Assembly: GCA_045124055.1 (NCBI GenBank)
Contig: JBGVKZ010000020.1
Span: forward strand, 38,537-102,536
Origin: CALZKI01 sp045124055
Lineage (GTDB): Bacteria; Bacillota; Clostridia; Lachnospirales; Lachnospiraceae
Reading direction: 5' to 3'
DNA length: 64,000 nt
The first letter of the stretch is position 1; each line of letters begins with the position of its first letter. The notes beneath the pieces are model-generated. The model saw nothing but the letters and a program-made list of their open reading frames with translations, did not search any database and had not been told where the DNA came from. The position numbers and the translations under genes were made by a program. Positions 27,044-35,707 of the stretch are shown piece by piece.

Positions 27044-28153
27044 ATGAATTATACAGTGTTTGATGTGGAAACAGCGAACAGCCAAAGAGATTCAATATGT
27101 GCTATTGGTGTTATAAGATACGAGAATAATCAAGTTGTTTACGAAAAGGAAATATTAATAAATCCTGAGACGGAGTTTAATTATTTTAATACTAGAATAC
27201 ATGGAATTACAGAAAAGGACGTTATAAATGCACCTACATTTCCGGAAGTTTGGAGAGAAATAGGTATTTATTTTACAGATACTATTTTGGTTGCTCATAA
27301 TGCAAAGTCAATGGACTTATGCGCTCTATATAGAACTTTGGAAAGATATAATTTACCTTTGATAAGTAATAAATATATTTGCACCATGGAACTTGCAAAA
27401 AAGATTTTTAAGAACGATGATTCGGTGCAAACATATAGATTGGATGTACTGTCTAAAAAATATGGGATAGAGTTATTGCATCACCATAATGCATTGGACG
27501 ACACAAAGGCTTGTTTTGAAATATTACGAAAGTTTGAAGCGGAATATCCAGAAGAAATTAAACCGGAATGGTATTTATATGGAAATGCTGAAAAGAGCAG
27601 TTGTTGTGGACAATCTATTGAAGGGATGTATAGCGAAAAAACAAGGGCTATGCAAAAATTGCAGCAGACAGTGCAAGAGATTATTGAGGACGATGATATT
27701 TCAGAAAAAGAAATCTCTGAATTAAGAGTGTGGCTTGAACAACACGAAGAATTAAAGGGCTATTATCCTTTTGATAAGATTTTCGAAGTGGTAGAGCATA
27801 TTATGCTTGATGGTTTGATGGATTCTAACGAAAAACAAATATTACTTGATATCCTTGATGCGTTTATCAATCCACATACAGATGCTTCAGAAGTTAATTT
27901 TGCTGGTAAAACAGTTTGTTTATCTGGCGAATTCAATTATGGAAGTAAAAAGCAAGTGGAAGAATTGTTGTCAGAAAAGGGGGCAATTCTTGTGAATTCT
28001 GTAACTGGTAAGTTGGATGTTCTTATTTTGGGAGAAACTGGTAGCGCAGCATGGAAATATGGCAATTATGGTTCAAAGTATGAAAAAGCATGCCAGTTAA
28101 ACGAGAAAGGGGAATCAATTCTTATCGTAAAAGAAAGCGATGTTATACATTAG
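27044..28153 (+). CDS. DEDDh 3'-5' exonuclease with C-terminal BRCT domain
   Basis: 369 residues. The exonuclease I motif FDVETA (Asp8, Glu10), exo II VAHNAKSMD (near residue 86) and exo III HHHNALDD (near residue 147) define a DnaQ/epsilon-like domain, residues 1-165. A helical middle with ISEKEISELRVWL follows. The C-terminus from about residue 285 (NFAGKTVCLSGEFNYGSKKQVEE to the end) is a BRCT domain like that in NAD-dependent ligases. The protein likely trims single-stranded DNA. It is co-directional with the GIY-YIG/helicase gene. Confidence 0.86.
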   Translation: MNYTVFDVETANSQRDSICAIGVIRYENNQVVYEKEILINPETEFNYFNTRIHGITEKDVINAPTFPEVWREIGIYFTDTILVAHNAKSMDLCALYRTLERYNLPLISNKYICTMELAKKIFKNDDSVQTYRLDVLSKKYGIELLHHHNALDDTKACFEILRKFEAEYPEEIKPEWYLYGNAEKSSCCGQSIEGMYSEKTRAMQKLQQTVQEIIEDDDISEKEISELRVWLEQHEELKGYYPFDKIFEVVEHIMLDGLMDSNEKQILLDILDAFINPHTDASEVNFAGKTVCLSGEFNYGSKKQVEELLSEKGAILVNSVTGKLDVLILGETGSAAWKYGNYGSKYEKACQLNEKGESILIVKESDVIH

Positions 28154-28190
28154 TAACTGTAAAAGCTAATATCGTAGGAGTGATGAATAT

Positions 28191-29777
28191 ATGTATAAAA
28201 TTGTAGAAGGCGACTTTGCCAACCAACAATTTCCGAATGAAGATTATTTGATAAATTGGCCAATGTTATATATTTTGGAAAATGGAAGACAAGCTTATAT
28301 TGGCGAGTCGAATCATGCTAAGCAGCGAATGGCAGAGCATAAAAGAAAAAAAGAGAAAGAAATATTTGAAAAGGTTCATTTTATTTACTCTGCGAAATTT
28401 AATCAGTCTGTTACATTCGATTACGAAGCGAAATTAATACAGTATATTGCAGCTGATGAATTGTTTGTTGTCACAAACGGAAATTCTGGGTTAGCAGATA
28501 AATCATACTATGATAAAGACTACTATGATAAAGATTTTTATAAGTTATGGAGAAAACTTCAAAGAGAAGGGATTGTTAAACATTCTTTGGAAGAAATTGA
28601 GCAATCAGATTTGTTTAAGTATTCTCCATTTAAAAAATTGAACGATGACCAAAGAAATGCTGTAGAGGTAATACTTGAAGAATTGAAAGCAGGTACAAAT
28701 AAAAAGATTATTGTGAATGGAATGCCAGGGAGTGGAAAGACAATAGTAGCAATTTTCTTGATGAAGTATTTGAAAGATAGTGAGGAATTTAAAAATAAGA
28801 AAATAGGATTTGTTGTTCCGCAGACGTCATTGCGTTCGACACTTAAGAAAATATTTAAAAGTATATATGGACTAAGGGCTGCTGATGTAATTAAACCTTC
28901 GGACGTTACTCGTTCGTATTATGATATTTTGATTGTGGATGAGGCACATAGGCTTCATCAATATAAAAACATTTCATATCGAGGTCCGTTTAAGAAGTCA
29001 TGTGAGAGAATTGGGTTAACAACTGAGTCTGATGAATTAGATTGGATAATGCATCAATGTGATTGCCCAATACTATTTTATGATCGTATGCAGGTAGTAG
29101 GACCGTCTGGAATTAATATAGAACGCTTTTCGAGCAAAATGGAAAATGACAGAAAAAAACGTTTAGCAAAGTATTACAAGTTGTTGACTCAGATGAGGGT
29201 AAAGGGAGGAAATGATTATATTGGATATATAGAAAATATCTTGCGATGTAATGAAACTGAAAAAAAGACATTTTCTAATTATCAGTTTGCGATGTTTAAT
29301 GATTTTAAAGCATTCGAGAGTCTGATGTATAAGAAAGAATGTGAAGTAGGCTTAACAAGAATGATTGCCGGATATTCCTGGGAGTGGGTAAGTAATAATG
29401 ACCCTGCTAAATATGATATCGAAATACAAGGGGTTAAGCGCAAATGGAATCATTGTACTGAAGGTTGGGTACATTCGCGGGAGGCAATTGACGAGATTGG
29501 ATGTATTCATTCGATACAAGGCTATGATTTGAATTATGCATTTGTCATTATAGGTAGGGAGATTTCTTATAACAAAGATACTCAAGAGATTACTGTTAAC
29601 AGAGACTTATATTTTGATGATAATGGTAAGAATACAGCTACGTATGATGAATTGTTAGAATATATTAAAGACATATATTATGTTTTGTTGAGTAGAGGAA
29701 TTAAGGGCACATATGTATATGTATGTAACGATGAATTACGAGAATATTTGGAAAACTATATTGATGTTATAGGTTAG
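28191..29777 (+). CDS. GIY-YIG nuclease fused to a DUF2075 (Schlafen-like) helicase
   Basis: 528 residues with TAGGAG upstream. Residues about 24-100 are a GIY-YIG domain: PMLYILENGRQAYIGESNHA, then RMAEHK and a YEAKLIQYI end. From about residue 160 a DUF2075 P-loop helicase follows, with Walker A NGMPGSGKT (about 174-182), Walker B ILIVDEAHRL (about 244) and a late motif in IHSIQGYDLNYAFVIIG. Such fusions are common in bacterial conflict regions and may unwind and cut invading nucleic acid. Its neighbours, an exonuclease and MazG, strengthen that reading, but this remains inference. Confidence 0.85.
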   Translation: MYKIVEGDFANQQFPNEDYLINWPMLYILENGRQAYIGESNHAKQRMAEHKRKKEKEIFEKVHFIYSAKFNQSVTFDYEAKLIQYIAADELFVVTNGNSGLADKSYYDKDYYDKDFYKLWRKLQREGIVKHSLEEIEQSDLFKYSPFKKLNDDQRNAVEVILEELKAGTNKKIIVNGMPGSGKTIVAIFLMKYLKDSEEFKNKKIGFVVPQTSLRSTLKKIFKSIYGLRAADVIKPSDVTRSYYDILIVDEAHRLHQYKNISYRGPFKKSCERIGLTTESDELDWIMHQCDCPILFYDRMQVVGPSGINIERFSSKMENDRKKRLAKYYKLLTQMRVKGGNDYIGYIENILRCNETEKKTFSNYQFAMFNDFKAFESLMYKKECEVGLTRMIAGYSWEWVSNNDPAKYDIEIQGVKRKWNHCTEGWVHSREAIDEIGCIHSIQGYDLNYAFVIIGREISYNKDTQEITVNRDLYFDDNGKNTATYDELLEYIKDIYYVLLSRGIKGTYVYVCNDELREYLENYIDVIG

Positions 29778-29786
29778 GAGAGAACA

Positions 29787-30119
29787 ATGACACAAGAAAC
29801 AATAAATCAGGTATTAAAATTTAGAGATGATAGAAACTGGAGACAGTTCCATAATCCGAAGGATTTAGCATTATCGATTAGTTTAGAAGCTGCTGAATTA
29901 TTAGAAGTATTCCAGTGGAGCGGTTCTGATACTGTGTGTGAAGCTAAGAAGGATAAAATCAGAGAAGAATTGGCGGATGTATTAAATTATTGCATTCTCA
30001 TGGCTGACGTTTGTGGCTTAGATATGGATGAAATTGTGCAGGAAAAAATCAAGCATAACAATGCCAAATATCCGGTAGAGAAGGCAAAAAATAGTGCAAA
30101 AAAATATGATGAGCTATAA
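29787..30119 (+). CDS. MazG-like nucleotide pyrophosphohydrolase
   Basis: 110 residues, 9 bp after the helicase gene with GGAGAG. The all-alpha NTP-PPase metal motif is complete: SLEAAELLEVFQW (E-x2-E-like helix) and EELADVLNYCILMADVCGLD (E-x3-D). The short length suits the dUTPase-like MazG group that degrades non-canonical dNTPs, including RS21-C6-like enzymes. In this cluster it could lower nucleotide pools or clean damaged nucleotides. Confidence 0.88.
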   Translation: MTQETINQVLKFRDDRNWRQFHNPKDLALSISLEAAELLEVFQWSGSDTVCEAKKDKIREELADVLNYCILMADVCGLDMDEIVQEKIKHNNAKYPVEKAKNSAKKYDEL

Positions 30120-30133
30120 AAGGTGTGGAGCTA

Positions 30134-30244
30134 ATGAAACAAGGGAAATTAGTACGAGATAAAATACCAGAGATTATTATTGCAGATGGTAAGAAGCCTA
30201 TTATACGAATTTTAGATAACGATGTATACCTGCAAGAATTCTGA
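30134..30244 (+). pseudogene. Truncated pyrophosphohydrolase-like gene (5' fragment)
   Basis: An ATG at 30134 begins KQGKLVRDKIPEII followed by GKKPIIRILDNDVYLQEF, which is the start of a phosphoribosyl-ATP-pyrophosphohydrolase-like (house-cleaning MazG) protein normally about 100 residues long. It ends after 36 residues at a TGA created by a junction with integrase sequence. The missing two-thirds contains the catalytic helices. The break is one side of a deletion or recombination event. Confidence 0.75.
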
Positions 30245-30863
30245 AATTCTCTTTCACACAGGAATGCGTATTTCGGAATTTTGCGGATTAACACTTAAGG
30301 ACATCGACCTTGAGAATAGAACGGTAAACATCGACCATCAGTTACAGACAACCTGCGATATGCGATACATCATAGAAGAAACCAAGACGGAGGCGGGAAA
30401 GAGGAAGATTCCTATAACAGAAGATGTAGCACAGATGTTCCAAGCTATTATCGAGGACAGGGAGCCGCCAAAGTTGGAGAAGGTAATTGATGGTTACACT
30501 GGATTTCTTTTCTATGATGATGACGGCAATCCACTTGTGGCAATGCACTGGCAGCATAGGTTCAATCGTATGGTCGGCAGGTATAACGATATTTACCGGG
30601 TGCAGATGCCAAACATTACGCCTCATGTATGCCGCCATACTTATTGCTCCAATATGGCAAAATCCGGAATGAATCCGAAAACGCTACAGTACCTTATGGG
30701 ACATTCGGATATAAGTGTTACCATAAATGTGTACACGCATATCAGCTTCGATGATGCCGAGGAAGAATTAAAACGTATGGAAGAATTCAGAAAGGTGCAG
30801 ACAGAGATTGAAAAGAAAAACGATGCAAAAGCGGTATCGCAGAAGATGTTTAAAGTAGTATAG
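30245..30863 (+). pseudogene. Tyrosine integrase, N-terminally truncated (element 1)
   Basis: The frame resumes inside a Tn916-type integrase catalytic domain (EILFHTGMRISEFCGLTLKD onward, about 205 residues). It aligns with the intact integrases at 39363 and 51153 from about residue 215 to the end. The catalytic set is retained: Arg in GMRISEF, HVCRH, GHSDIS and the Tyr in NVYTH. The arm-binding and core-binding domains are gone. An ATG exists at 30222 inside the upstream fragment, but it has no plausible ribosome site, so the enzyme is taken as dead. Confidence 0.82.
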
Positions 30864-30881
30864 CATTGCTACGCAGCAGAG

Positions 30882-30909
30882 ACGCTCCGGTTATACTGGG
30901 GCGTTTTTT
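30882..30909 (+). terminator. Intrinsic terminator after the truncated integrase
   Basis: ACGCTCCGG pairs with CTGGGGCGT around a TTATA-type loop, followed by six T. Confidence 0.8.
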
Positions 30910-31002
30910 CTATGGAAAAAATGATAAGGGTGACGATATAATATAAGATGTAGTTTTCTAATTATGGTATATGGAATGATTTTTGAAAATGGAGGAAGAT
31001 AG

Positions 31003-32200
31003 ATGGATAGGAAGGATTCATATGAGGAGGTAACAGATTCACTGCTTAAAGCGATAGAGGATAGTGAGAAAATCCGAGAAAGTATTGCACCTATTCTGGA
31101 ACAACAGGAAAGAATACAGCAAATTGTGGACACAGTAAATGTGCCGAGAATTGATATTTCTCCCTCAGCAATAGAATCCATTAAAAGTATTAGCGAAAAT
31201 AGTGCAGTGGTGGCATTGCAAGAAAGTGCATCAGTAGTAAATCAAATTTATGAAAGCAATAGTGCTGTCAAAATGTTAAATAGTATGGGAACTGCTATTG
31301 AAGCTTTGCAAAATAGTAGTGCGGTTCATGCATTGGGAGAAATCGCTATGAAATCTGCGTTTTCGGACTATCAATTTGAAAGCCATGCGTTAAGAATCTT
31401 TGATGAGTGGAGTAATAATATAGCAACAAATCTGGCAACTGGATTAACGGCACTTATTACAAATCCTGTGATGCAAGGAATACAGACGATTACATCCGGT
31501 TTGGGTAAGTGGTTGCAAACGGTAGACTTTTCACCTTTAGTAAGTATTTTAGAAAATATTCAGGATATAGGATTTGATTTTGATTATGAAGAAGTCAATG
31601 AGATATTTCTGAAAGCAATGTTCGATGCAAGGTGGTTTCCATATGCAGGATGGATTGCTGATTTCAGAATTGTTGATGCAATGCTTGAAATCCTAAATAC
31701 TAGTAGGGTTAGCAAAAATCGAGTAAATAGAATTGATAGGCTGATTTTTTTCTTATTATGACAAGGAAGAAATAAATAACTTTAAGCGTAGATGGAGACA
31801 AATGAATCTTCCATCATATATGACAAGAATTTTAGTTCAATCCGTTCAAGCCTATCATCGTAGAGAATATGCACTTACTGTTAGTGCACTATCGACTTTA
31901 TGGGAAGGTATTATTCAAGAGAAAATGAATGACAACAGTTATCGTATTAGTCGAAGGACACGTGAAAATCTTGGAAAGTTGATTGAAGAAAATGAATTTG
32001 ATAAAATATTTGCATCTTTTTGCGATGAATTCATTTTCTATAATTGTACTAAGCCGGATGAAGTGAAATCAGATGTTCCCGGGCGGCATAGCATAGCTCA
32101 TTGTTGGTATGATACATATCCAAATAGAAAGATGGCATTAAATGCAATTTTATTTACAGATTTTCTATTAGAATTAAAGCCTATAGAAAAGGAGTCGTAG
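31003..32200 (+). pseudogene. HEPN-domain protein split by a frameshift in a T7 run
   Basis: Frame 1 runs 31003-31761 (252 residues, GGAGGA upstream) and ends just after seven T at 31745-31751. Removing one T restores a continuous frame to 32200 (about 398 residues), reading YYDKEEINNFKRRWRQ across the join. The N-terminal part is helical and repetitive (SAVVALQES, SAVKMLNS, SAVHALGE). The C-terminal part has an Rx4H motif, GRHSIAH, near the end, the catalytic signature of HEPN RNases found in abortive-infection and toxin systems. The break may be decay, phase variation or a sequencing error. Confidence 0.7.
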
Positions 32201-32247
32201 TAAAGGAAGAATATTCTAACGAAAACCCTTAGTAGTAAGCCTTCCCC

Positions 32248-32269
32248 TTTTACTACTATTTCTACTACT
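32248..32269. repeat. Integrase arm-type repeats at the right end of element 1
   Basis: TTTTACTACT and ATTTCTACTACT in tandem resemble the ATTTACTACT pairs at both ends of element 3, and the reverse complement AGTAGTAAAT matches what I recall of Tn916 DR-2 arm sites. Confidence 0.6.
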
Positions 32270-32383
32270 AACAGGTAGTCACAACTTGCTAAATTATGCT
32301 ACAATTTGCCTATCTGACAAGCAAACAACAATTTAACCATAACCCCGGAAACACCCGCAAAACACAGCATTTCCGGGTAAATT

Positions 32384-32430
32384 AAGGAGTTTTAAAGAAA
32401 TGATAAAAATACTTTTCATCTGCCACGGCA
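32384..32430 (+). other. att copy 1: 5' end of a LMW protein tyrosine phosphatase gene
   Basis: AAGGAG (32384) and ATG (32400) start MIKILFICHG, the first residues of a low-molecular-weight protein tyrosine phosphatase, then diverge after the core TTCATCTGCCACGGCA (32415-32430). The element supplies a replacement promoter-proximal end with ribosome site. Confidence 0.85.
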
Positions 32431-32494
32431 TTCGGCTAACACACCCTTGAAAAGTGCTTGTATTTCCTAGTAAAAACGGCATTGAGATAATCAA

Positions 32495-32514
32495 TTTACA
32501 GAGGTTTTACAGAG
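32495..32514. repeat. Left arm repeats of element 2
   Basis: TTTACAGAG at 32495-32503 and 32506-32514, start to start 11 bp, 65 bp inside the left att. The same pair occurs at the right end of the element. Confidence 0.7.
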
Positions 32515-32786
32515 AATCAGAAAATGGAGAAAACCTAGTGCAAGGTAATGAAAATTGTATGATAGAATTAAGTGGATAAGCATATATGCCTGTATAATAA
32601 GGTGTATGTGCTTATTTTTATGTCGGGGTATTTTACATTTAAGATGGCAGCAGTATTTTACAGAAAAGGTATATCTGATGTGTTCATGCCTTGGATAGTG
32701 AAATTAAGCATCGAAGTATATAATAGTATTGTTCACACGCCCTTTTCTGTAGAAATTATCGAACTATGATAAAAGTGCGGAAATTG

Positions 32787-32812
32787 AAAAAGCCTAGAAA
32801 ATAAGGCTTTTT
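32787..32812. terminator. Terminator-like hairpin near the left end of element 2
   Basis: AAAAAGCCT pairs with AGGCTTTTT around an A-rich loop. It lies in the otherwise gene-free 32201-32924 stretch and may insulate the element from outside transcription. Confidence 0.6.
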
Positions 32813-32924
32813 AGGGATGCTGTATTTTGATAAAAAGATAGTAAAAATGGCTGAAATGCTTGAAAATAAAGGGTTTCACCGAACTCAATCGAAAAATGTT
32901 ACCGAACTCATTATCGAAGTGATA

Positions 32925-33158
32925 TTATTGAGATGGTGGATTATATACTATCAGTTCTCCTACGTCCACATTGAGGTAGTAACATAACTTGCATATCATG
33001 CCAGTGTCAAAACGAGTAACACCATCACGACAGTATTTATTAAAATTTGTCCGTGGAATATCAAGGTCTTTACATATTTGATTTTTACTAATACCTTTTT
33101 CTTGTAATAATTCGATTATCCGCAAGTGTAAATTGCCGTAATTTATAGCATAATTCAT
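32925..33158 (-). CDS. XRE family regulator, probable element repressor
   Basis: 77 residues with AAAGGAG upstream. It is essentially one Cro/C1-type helix-turn-helix, LHLRIIELLQEKGISKNQIC followed by KDLDIPRTNFNKYCRDG, with the C-terminal helix CKLCYYLNVDVGELIVY. It faces away from the rest of the element across a promoter region (33159-33291). This is the usual layout for a repressor that keeps an integrated element quiet. Confidence 0.78.
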   Translation of the reverse strand: MNYAINYGNLHLRIIELLQEKGISKNQICKDLDIPRTNFNKYCRDGVTRFDTGMICKLCYYLNVDVGELIVYNPPSQ

Positions 33159-33291
33159 GTCGAAACTCCTTTACATTTCTACTGTTATTTTATATAATAG
33201 GTGACAGTAATGTAATTCCCACAAGTGACACTCATAGATGTGTTAGGTAGAGTGTTCCATTACGAATATACTTATGTAGGAGGATTGAAAA

Positions 33292-33693
33292 ATGTTTTGT
33301 CCTAAATGTGGAAATAGTGTGGAAGATGGAGTTGGAGTATGTTCAAATTGTGGTTTGGATTTTTCGACAATTAGTCAAAAAAATGAAGCCAGTGTAGAAT
33401 TAACTACTCCTACGAATATGAGCCAGAATAATCGAGCTACATCTGGAAATCCAGTTGTTAGATTTGTGTATTTTGGTTTGGCTGTGGTAGTTTTAATTAT
33501 GTTTTTTATGGCGGCAAGTAGTATTGCTGATGGTGGCAATGAGATTATGCAAATTCAATCTGTAGGTGGAAAGACACTGGAAGAAGCATATTATGCAGAA
33601 TTAGGTTTGATATATTCTGGTTATGCGATGGTTGCTAGAGCATTAGGTATTTTCTTTGCTTCGGTATTAGCGTGGTTGGGATTAAAAAAATAA
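33292..33693 (+). CDS. Zinc-ribbon membrane protein 1
   Basis: 133 residues with AGGAGG upstream. The N-terminus MFCPKCGNSVEDGVGVCSNC is a four-cysteine zinc ribbon. A polar linker and two hydrophobic segments (about residues 59-78 and 103-131) follow, with a short exposed loop between them. It is the first of three consecutive genes with cytoplasmic zinc ribbon plus membrane anchor. Function unknown; a sensing or scaffolding role at the membrane is a guess. Confidence 0.7.
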   Translation: MFCPKCGNSVEDGVGVCSNCGLDFSTISQKNEASVELTTPTNMSQNNRATSGNPVVRFVYFGLAVVVLIMFFMAASSIADGGNEIMQIQSVGGKTLEEAYYAELGLIYSGYAMVARALGIFFASVLAWLGLKK

Positions 33694-33718
33694 TCTCATG
33701 TAAGGAGCAGTGATACAT

Positions 33719-34264
33719 ATGAAAGAATGTCCTAAGTGTCATAAGGTGTATAATGACGAATATTCATTTTGTAATATATGTGGAATAGGATTACAGAATA
33801 AAAATGATATAAAAGAATATGCAAATAAAAATAAGAATATGATTTTGGCGGTTTTAATTGTCGGGATAGTTGCTATTTTGGGAATTGGTATTACTTTATC
33901 TGAGCAAAAGAAAATGCAAGATACAAAACAAGCCATAGAAGATTACAAATATGAAAAAGCAGTGCAAGAGTATAAGTCAACACCAACGACATCTGATATT
34001 AAAATAAATAGCGATTGGGAAACAGAGAGAGACGGGAATTATATTTATATTCGTGGTTCGGTTACCAATGTGAGTTCTAGTAAAACTATAAGTTATTTTG
34101 AAGTAGAAGCTAAGTTTTATGATAGTAAAGGTAATGTTATAGATTCGGATTGGACAAACGATGGTGATGAATTAGAACCGAATGAAACAAGAAAATTTGA
34201 AATCATGCATAAGTACGATAGTAGTTATGATGATATTAGATTATTTATTAAAGATGTGAATTAG
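33719..34264 (+). CDS. Zinc-ribbon membrane protein 2 with FxLYD-like domain
   Basis: 181 residues from ATG 33719 (AAGGAG 11 nt upstream; an in-frame GTG at 33710 almost touches the site). There is a four-cysteine ribbon (CPKCHKVYNDEYSFCNIC, residues 4-21), a membrane helix (about 41-59), then an exported beta-sandwich (NYIYIRGSVTNVSSSKTISY to the end). That last part matches the FxLYD extracellular domain found in Firmicute surface proteins. It is 25 bp after protein 1 and 12 bp before protein 3. Confidence 0.75.
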   Translation: MKECPKCHKVYNDEYSFCNICGIGLQNKNDIKEYANKNKNMILAVLIVGIVAILGIGITLSEQKKMQDTKQAIEDYKYEKAVQEYKSTPTTSDIKINSDWETERDGNYIYIRGSVTNVSSSKTISYFEVEAKFYDSKGNVIDSDWTNDGDELEPNETRKFEIMHKYDSSYDDIRLFIKDVN

Positions 34265-34276
34265 CGAGGTGTAGAT

Positions 34277-34900
34277 ATGTTTTGTGGAAAATGTGGTAAA
34301 GAAGTTCCAGAAGGATATGAATATTGCATGGGATGTGGTGCAAAATTAGAACCAGTATCAGAGCAAAGTGTAGAACCCATAAAAGTTAAGAAAAAGAAAA
34401 AATGGATTATTCCAGCAGTAGTTATTTTGCTTATTATTGTCATAGCAGTCGTAGCAATTTTTTTGGTGAATGAAAACAAGAAGAAAAGTGGATTATATAA
34501 TGACATACCTTGGCAGATAAGTTATGAAGAATTATGTACACTTATGGAAACAAAGAAAACTGGTGAAGTTGAGTGCGATGATAAACAACAAGTTGTATTT
34601 GAGATAATTGAAGATTATAAAGAAGATTCAGGTGTCGATGCGATTGTTGTATATAGTTGTAAAGATGATGGTACATTAAGAAGCATATTCTTTATGATAA
34701 GTAATGGCGATGATAGTAAATATACAGATTCAAAGTTGTTTGATAAATATGCAGAAGAATTATCGGAGTTGTATGGAGAAGGTAAAGAAGATTCTGTAAT
34801 GACCACATGGGAAACACCAAAGAGTGACATTAGATTAGCATATGTAACAGATGGAATGATTACTTTGGATTATCAAGATATAACATACGAAGAAGATTAA
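34277..34900 (+). CDS. Zinc-ribbon membrane protein 3
   Basis: 207 residues. A four-cysteine ribbon MFCGKCGKEVPEGYEYCMGC is followed by a basic linker (KVKKKKK), one membrane helix (about residues 43-63) and an exported domain of about 140 residues rich in Asp and Glu. The outer domain has an alternating alpha-beta pattern (PWQISYEELCTLMETKK, IDAIVVYSCKDDG-like strands) that I do not recognise. It ends in a strong bidirectional terminator, closing this three-gene unit. Confidence 0.7.
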   Translation: MFCGKCGKEVPEGYEYCMGCGAKLEPVSEQSVEPIKVKKKKKWIIPAVVILLIIVIAVVAIFLVNENKKKSGLYNDIPWQISYEELCTLMETKKTGEVECDDKQQVVFEIIEDYKEDSGVDAIVVYSCKDDGTLRSIFFMISNGDDSKYTDSKLFDKYAEELSELYGEGKEDSVMTTWETPKSDIRLAYVTDGMITLDYQDITYEED

Positions 34901-34903
34901 GAT

Positions 34904-34939
34904 AAAAAAGGATTGCTTGAAATAGAGCAGTCCTTTTTT
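34904..34939. terminator. Intrinsic terminator after the zinc-ribbon trio
   Basis: AAAAAAGGATTGCT pairs with AGCAGTCCTTTTTT around a short loop. Confidence 0.82.
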
Positions 34940-35017
34940 CTATATTTTACCATGCAATATTGCTTATAAAATAAGCATAATATTAAGGTCATAAAATGGA
35001 CGATTCAAGGAAAATAT

Positions 35018-35704
35018 ATGAGGTGCTATATGCAAGAACCGACAATAGACCAATATTTAATTGCAGACTGTTTATTTATCATTGATGAATTTAATATTAT
35101 GTATCGAGATTATGGATTGGAGCAATTAAAAAAAGAAGCTGACGAGAAGTACAATGAAATGGATATGACAGTTAGGATAGGTTATCCATTTAAACAAACA
35201 GCACATTATACGGCAGGAGAAAGTAACCGGATAAAAAAAGCACAGAAAATAAATCATGATTTATACGTAGAACGGCATGAGTTTAAGGTAGAGGTAAAAT
35301 ATTTGAAGAATTGGATGAGTTCTGCTGATACAAGGTCTGCAAGCAAAAATTGGAGCGTGTTTCAAAAGGATTTTGATTGGCTGATGGATGAGATAGATGC
35401 TAATGGAAATGGTAAAGCTGCTTTTGTAATTGGGTGGTTTAATTGTGTGGAGTCATTTTCACAATTAATTCAGTTAGGCAAAGGTGGTGGAGCATATCCG
35501 CTGGTAGACGAAAAGAAATTAGCATATTTTCCTTTTTTGCTAAAGGGTAAAGAACCAACACGGACAAAGGATTTGAAATACAATTATGATACCTATGCTT
35601 ATAAAAGAACACACATTAATCAAGTTGGTACGAGAAAAGGGGAATATAATTGTATGTTTCTAGGTAATGAGGATGATTGTTTTCATTTTGCAATATATTA
35701 TTAA
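35018..35704 (+). CDS. Hypothetical protein, possible PD-(D/E)xK nuclease
   Basis: 228 residues from ATG 35018 (AAGGA upstream); ATG 35030 with GAGGTG is an equally possible start. The segment HDLYVERHEFKVEVKYLKNW (about residues 85-104) carries a D-x(n)-E-x-K arrangement typical of restriction-endonuclease-like folds, and FDWLMDEID, AAFVIGWFNC follow as a helix and strand. The assignment is tentative. The gene stands alone with its own promoter region and could be element cargo. Confidence 0.5.
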   Translation: MRCYMQEPTIDQYLIADCLFIIDEFNIMYRDYGLEQLKKEADEKYNEMDMTVRIGYPFKQTAHYTAGESNRIKKAQKINHDLYVERHEFKVEVKYLKNWMSSADTRSASKNWSVFQKDFDWLMDEIDANGNGKAAFVIGWFNCVESFSQLIQLGKGGGAYPLVDEKKLAYFPFLLKGKEPTRTKDLKYNYDTYAYKRTHINQVGTRKGEYNCMFLGNEDDCFHFAIYY

Positions 35705-35707
35705 AAG

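Larger units (their letters stand above)
30245..32430 (+). mobile_element. Element 1 remnant (Tn916-type), left end deleted
   Basis: The remnant is bounded on the left by the junction at 30244 and on the right by att copy 1 (core 32415-32430). It keeps the 3' half of its integrase, one cargo gene (HEPN-type) and right-end TTTTACTACT repeats at 32248-32269. No matching left att or arm copy is found in the preceding 10 kb. Confidence 0.7.

Noticed and set aside
31739..31760. Programmed -1 ribosomal frameshift at TTTTTTC in the HEPN gene
   Set aside because: The -1 frame meets a stop within eight codons; only a +1 shift or loss of one T joins the two halves.
32572..32769. 65-codon ORF at the left end of element 2
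   Set aside because: GTG start without a ribosome site, odd composition, and located in a region of arms and terminators.
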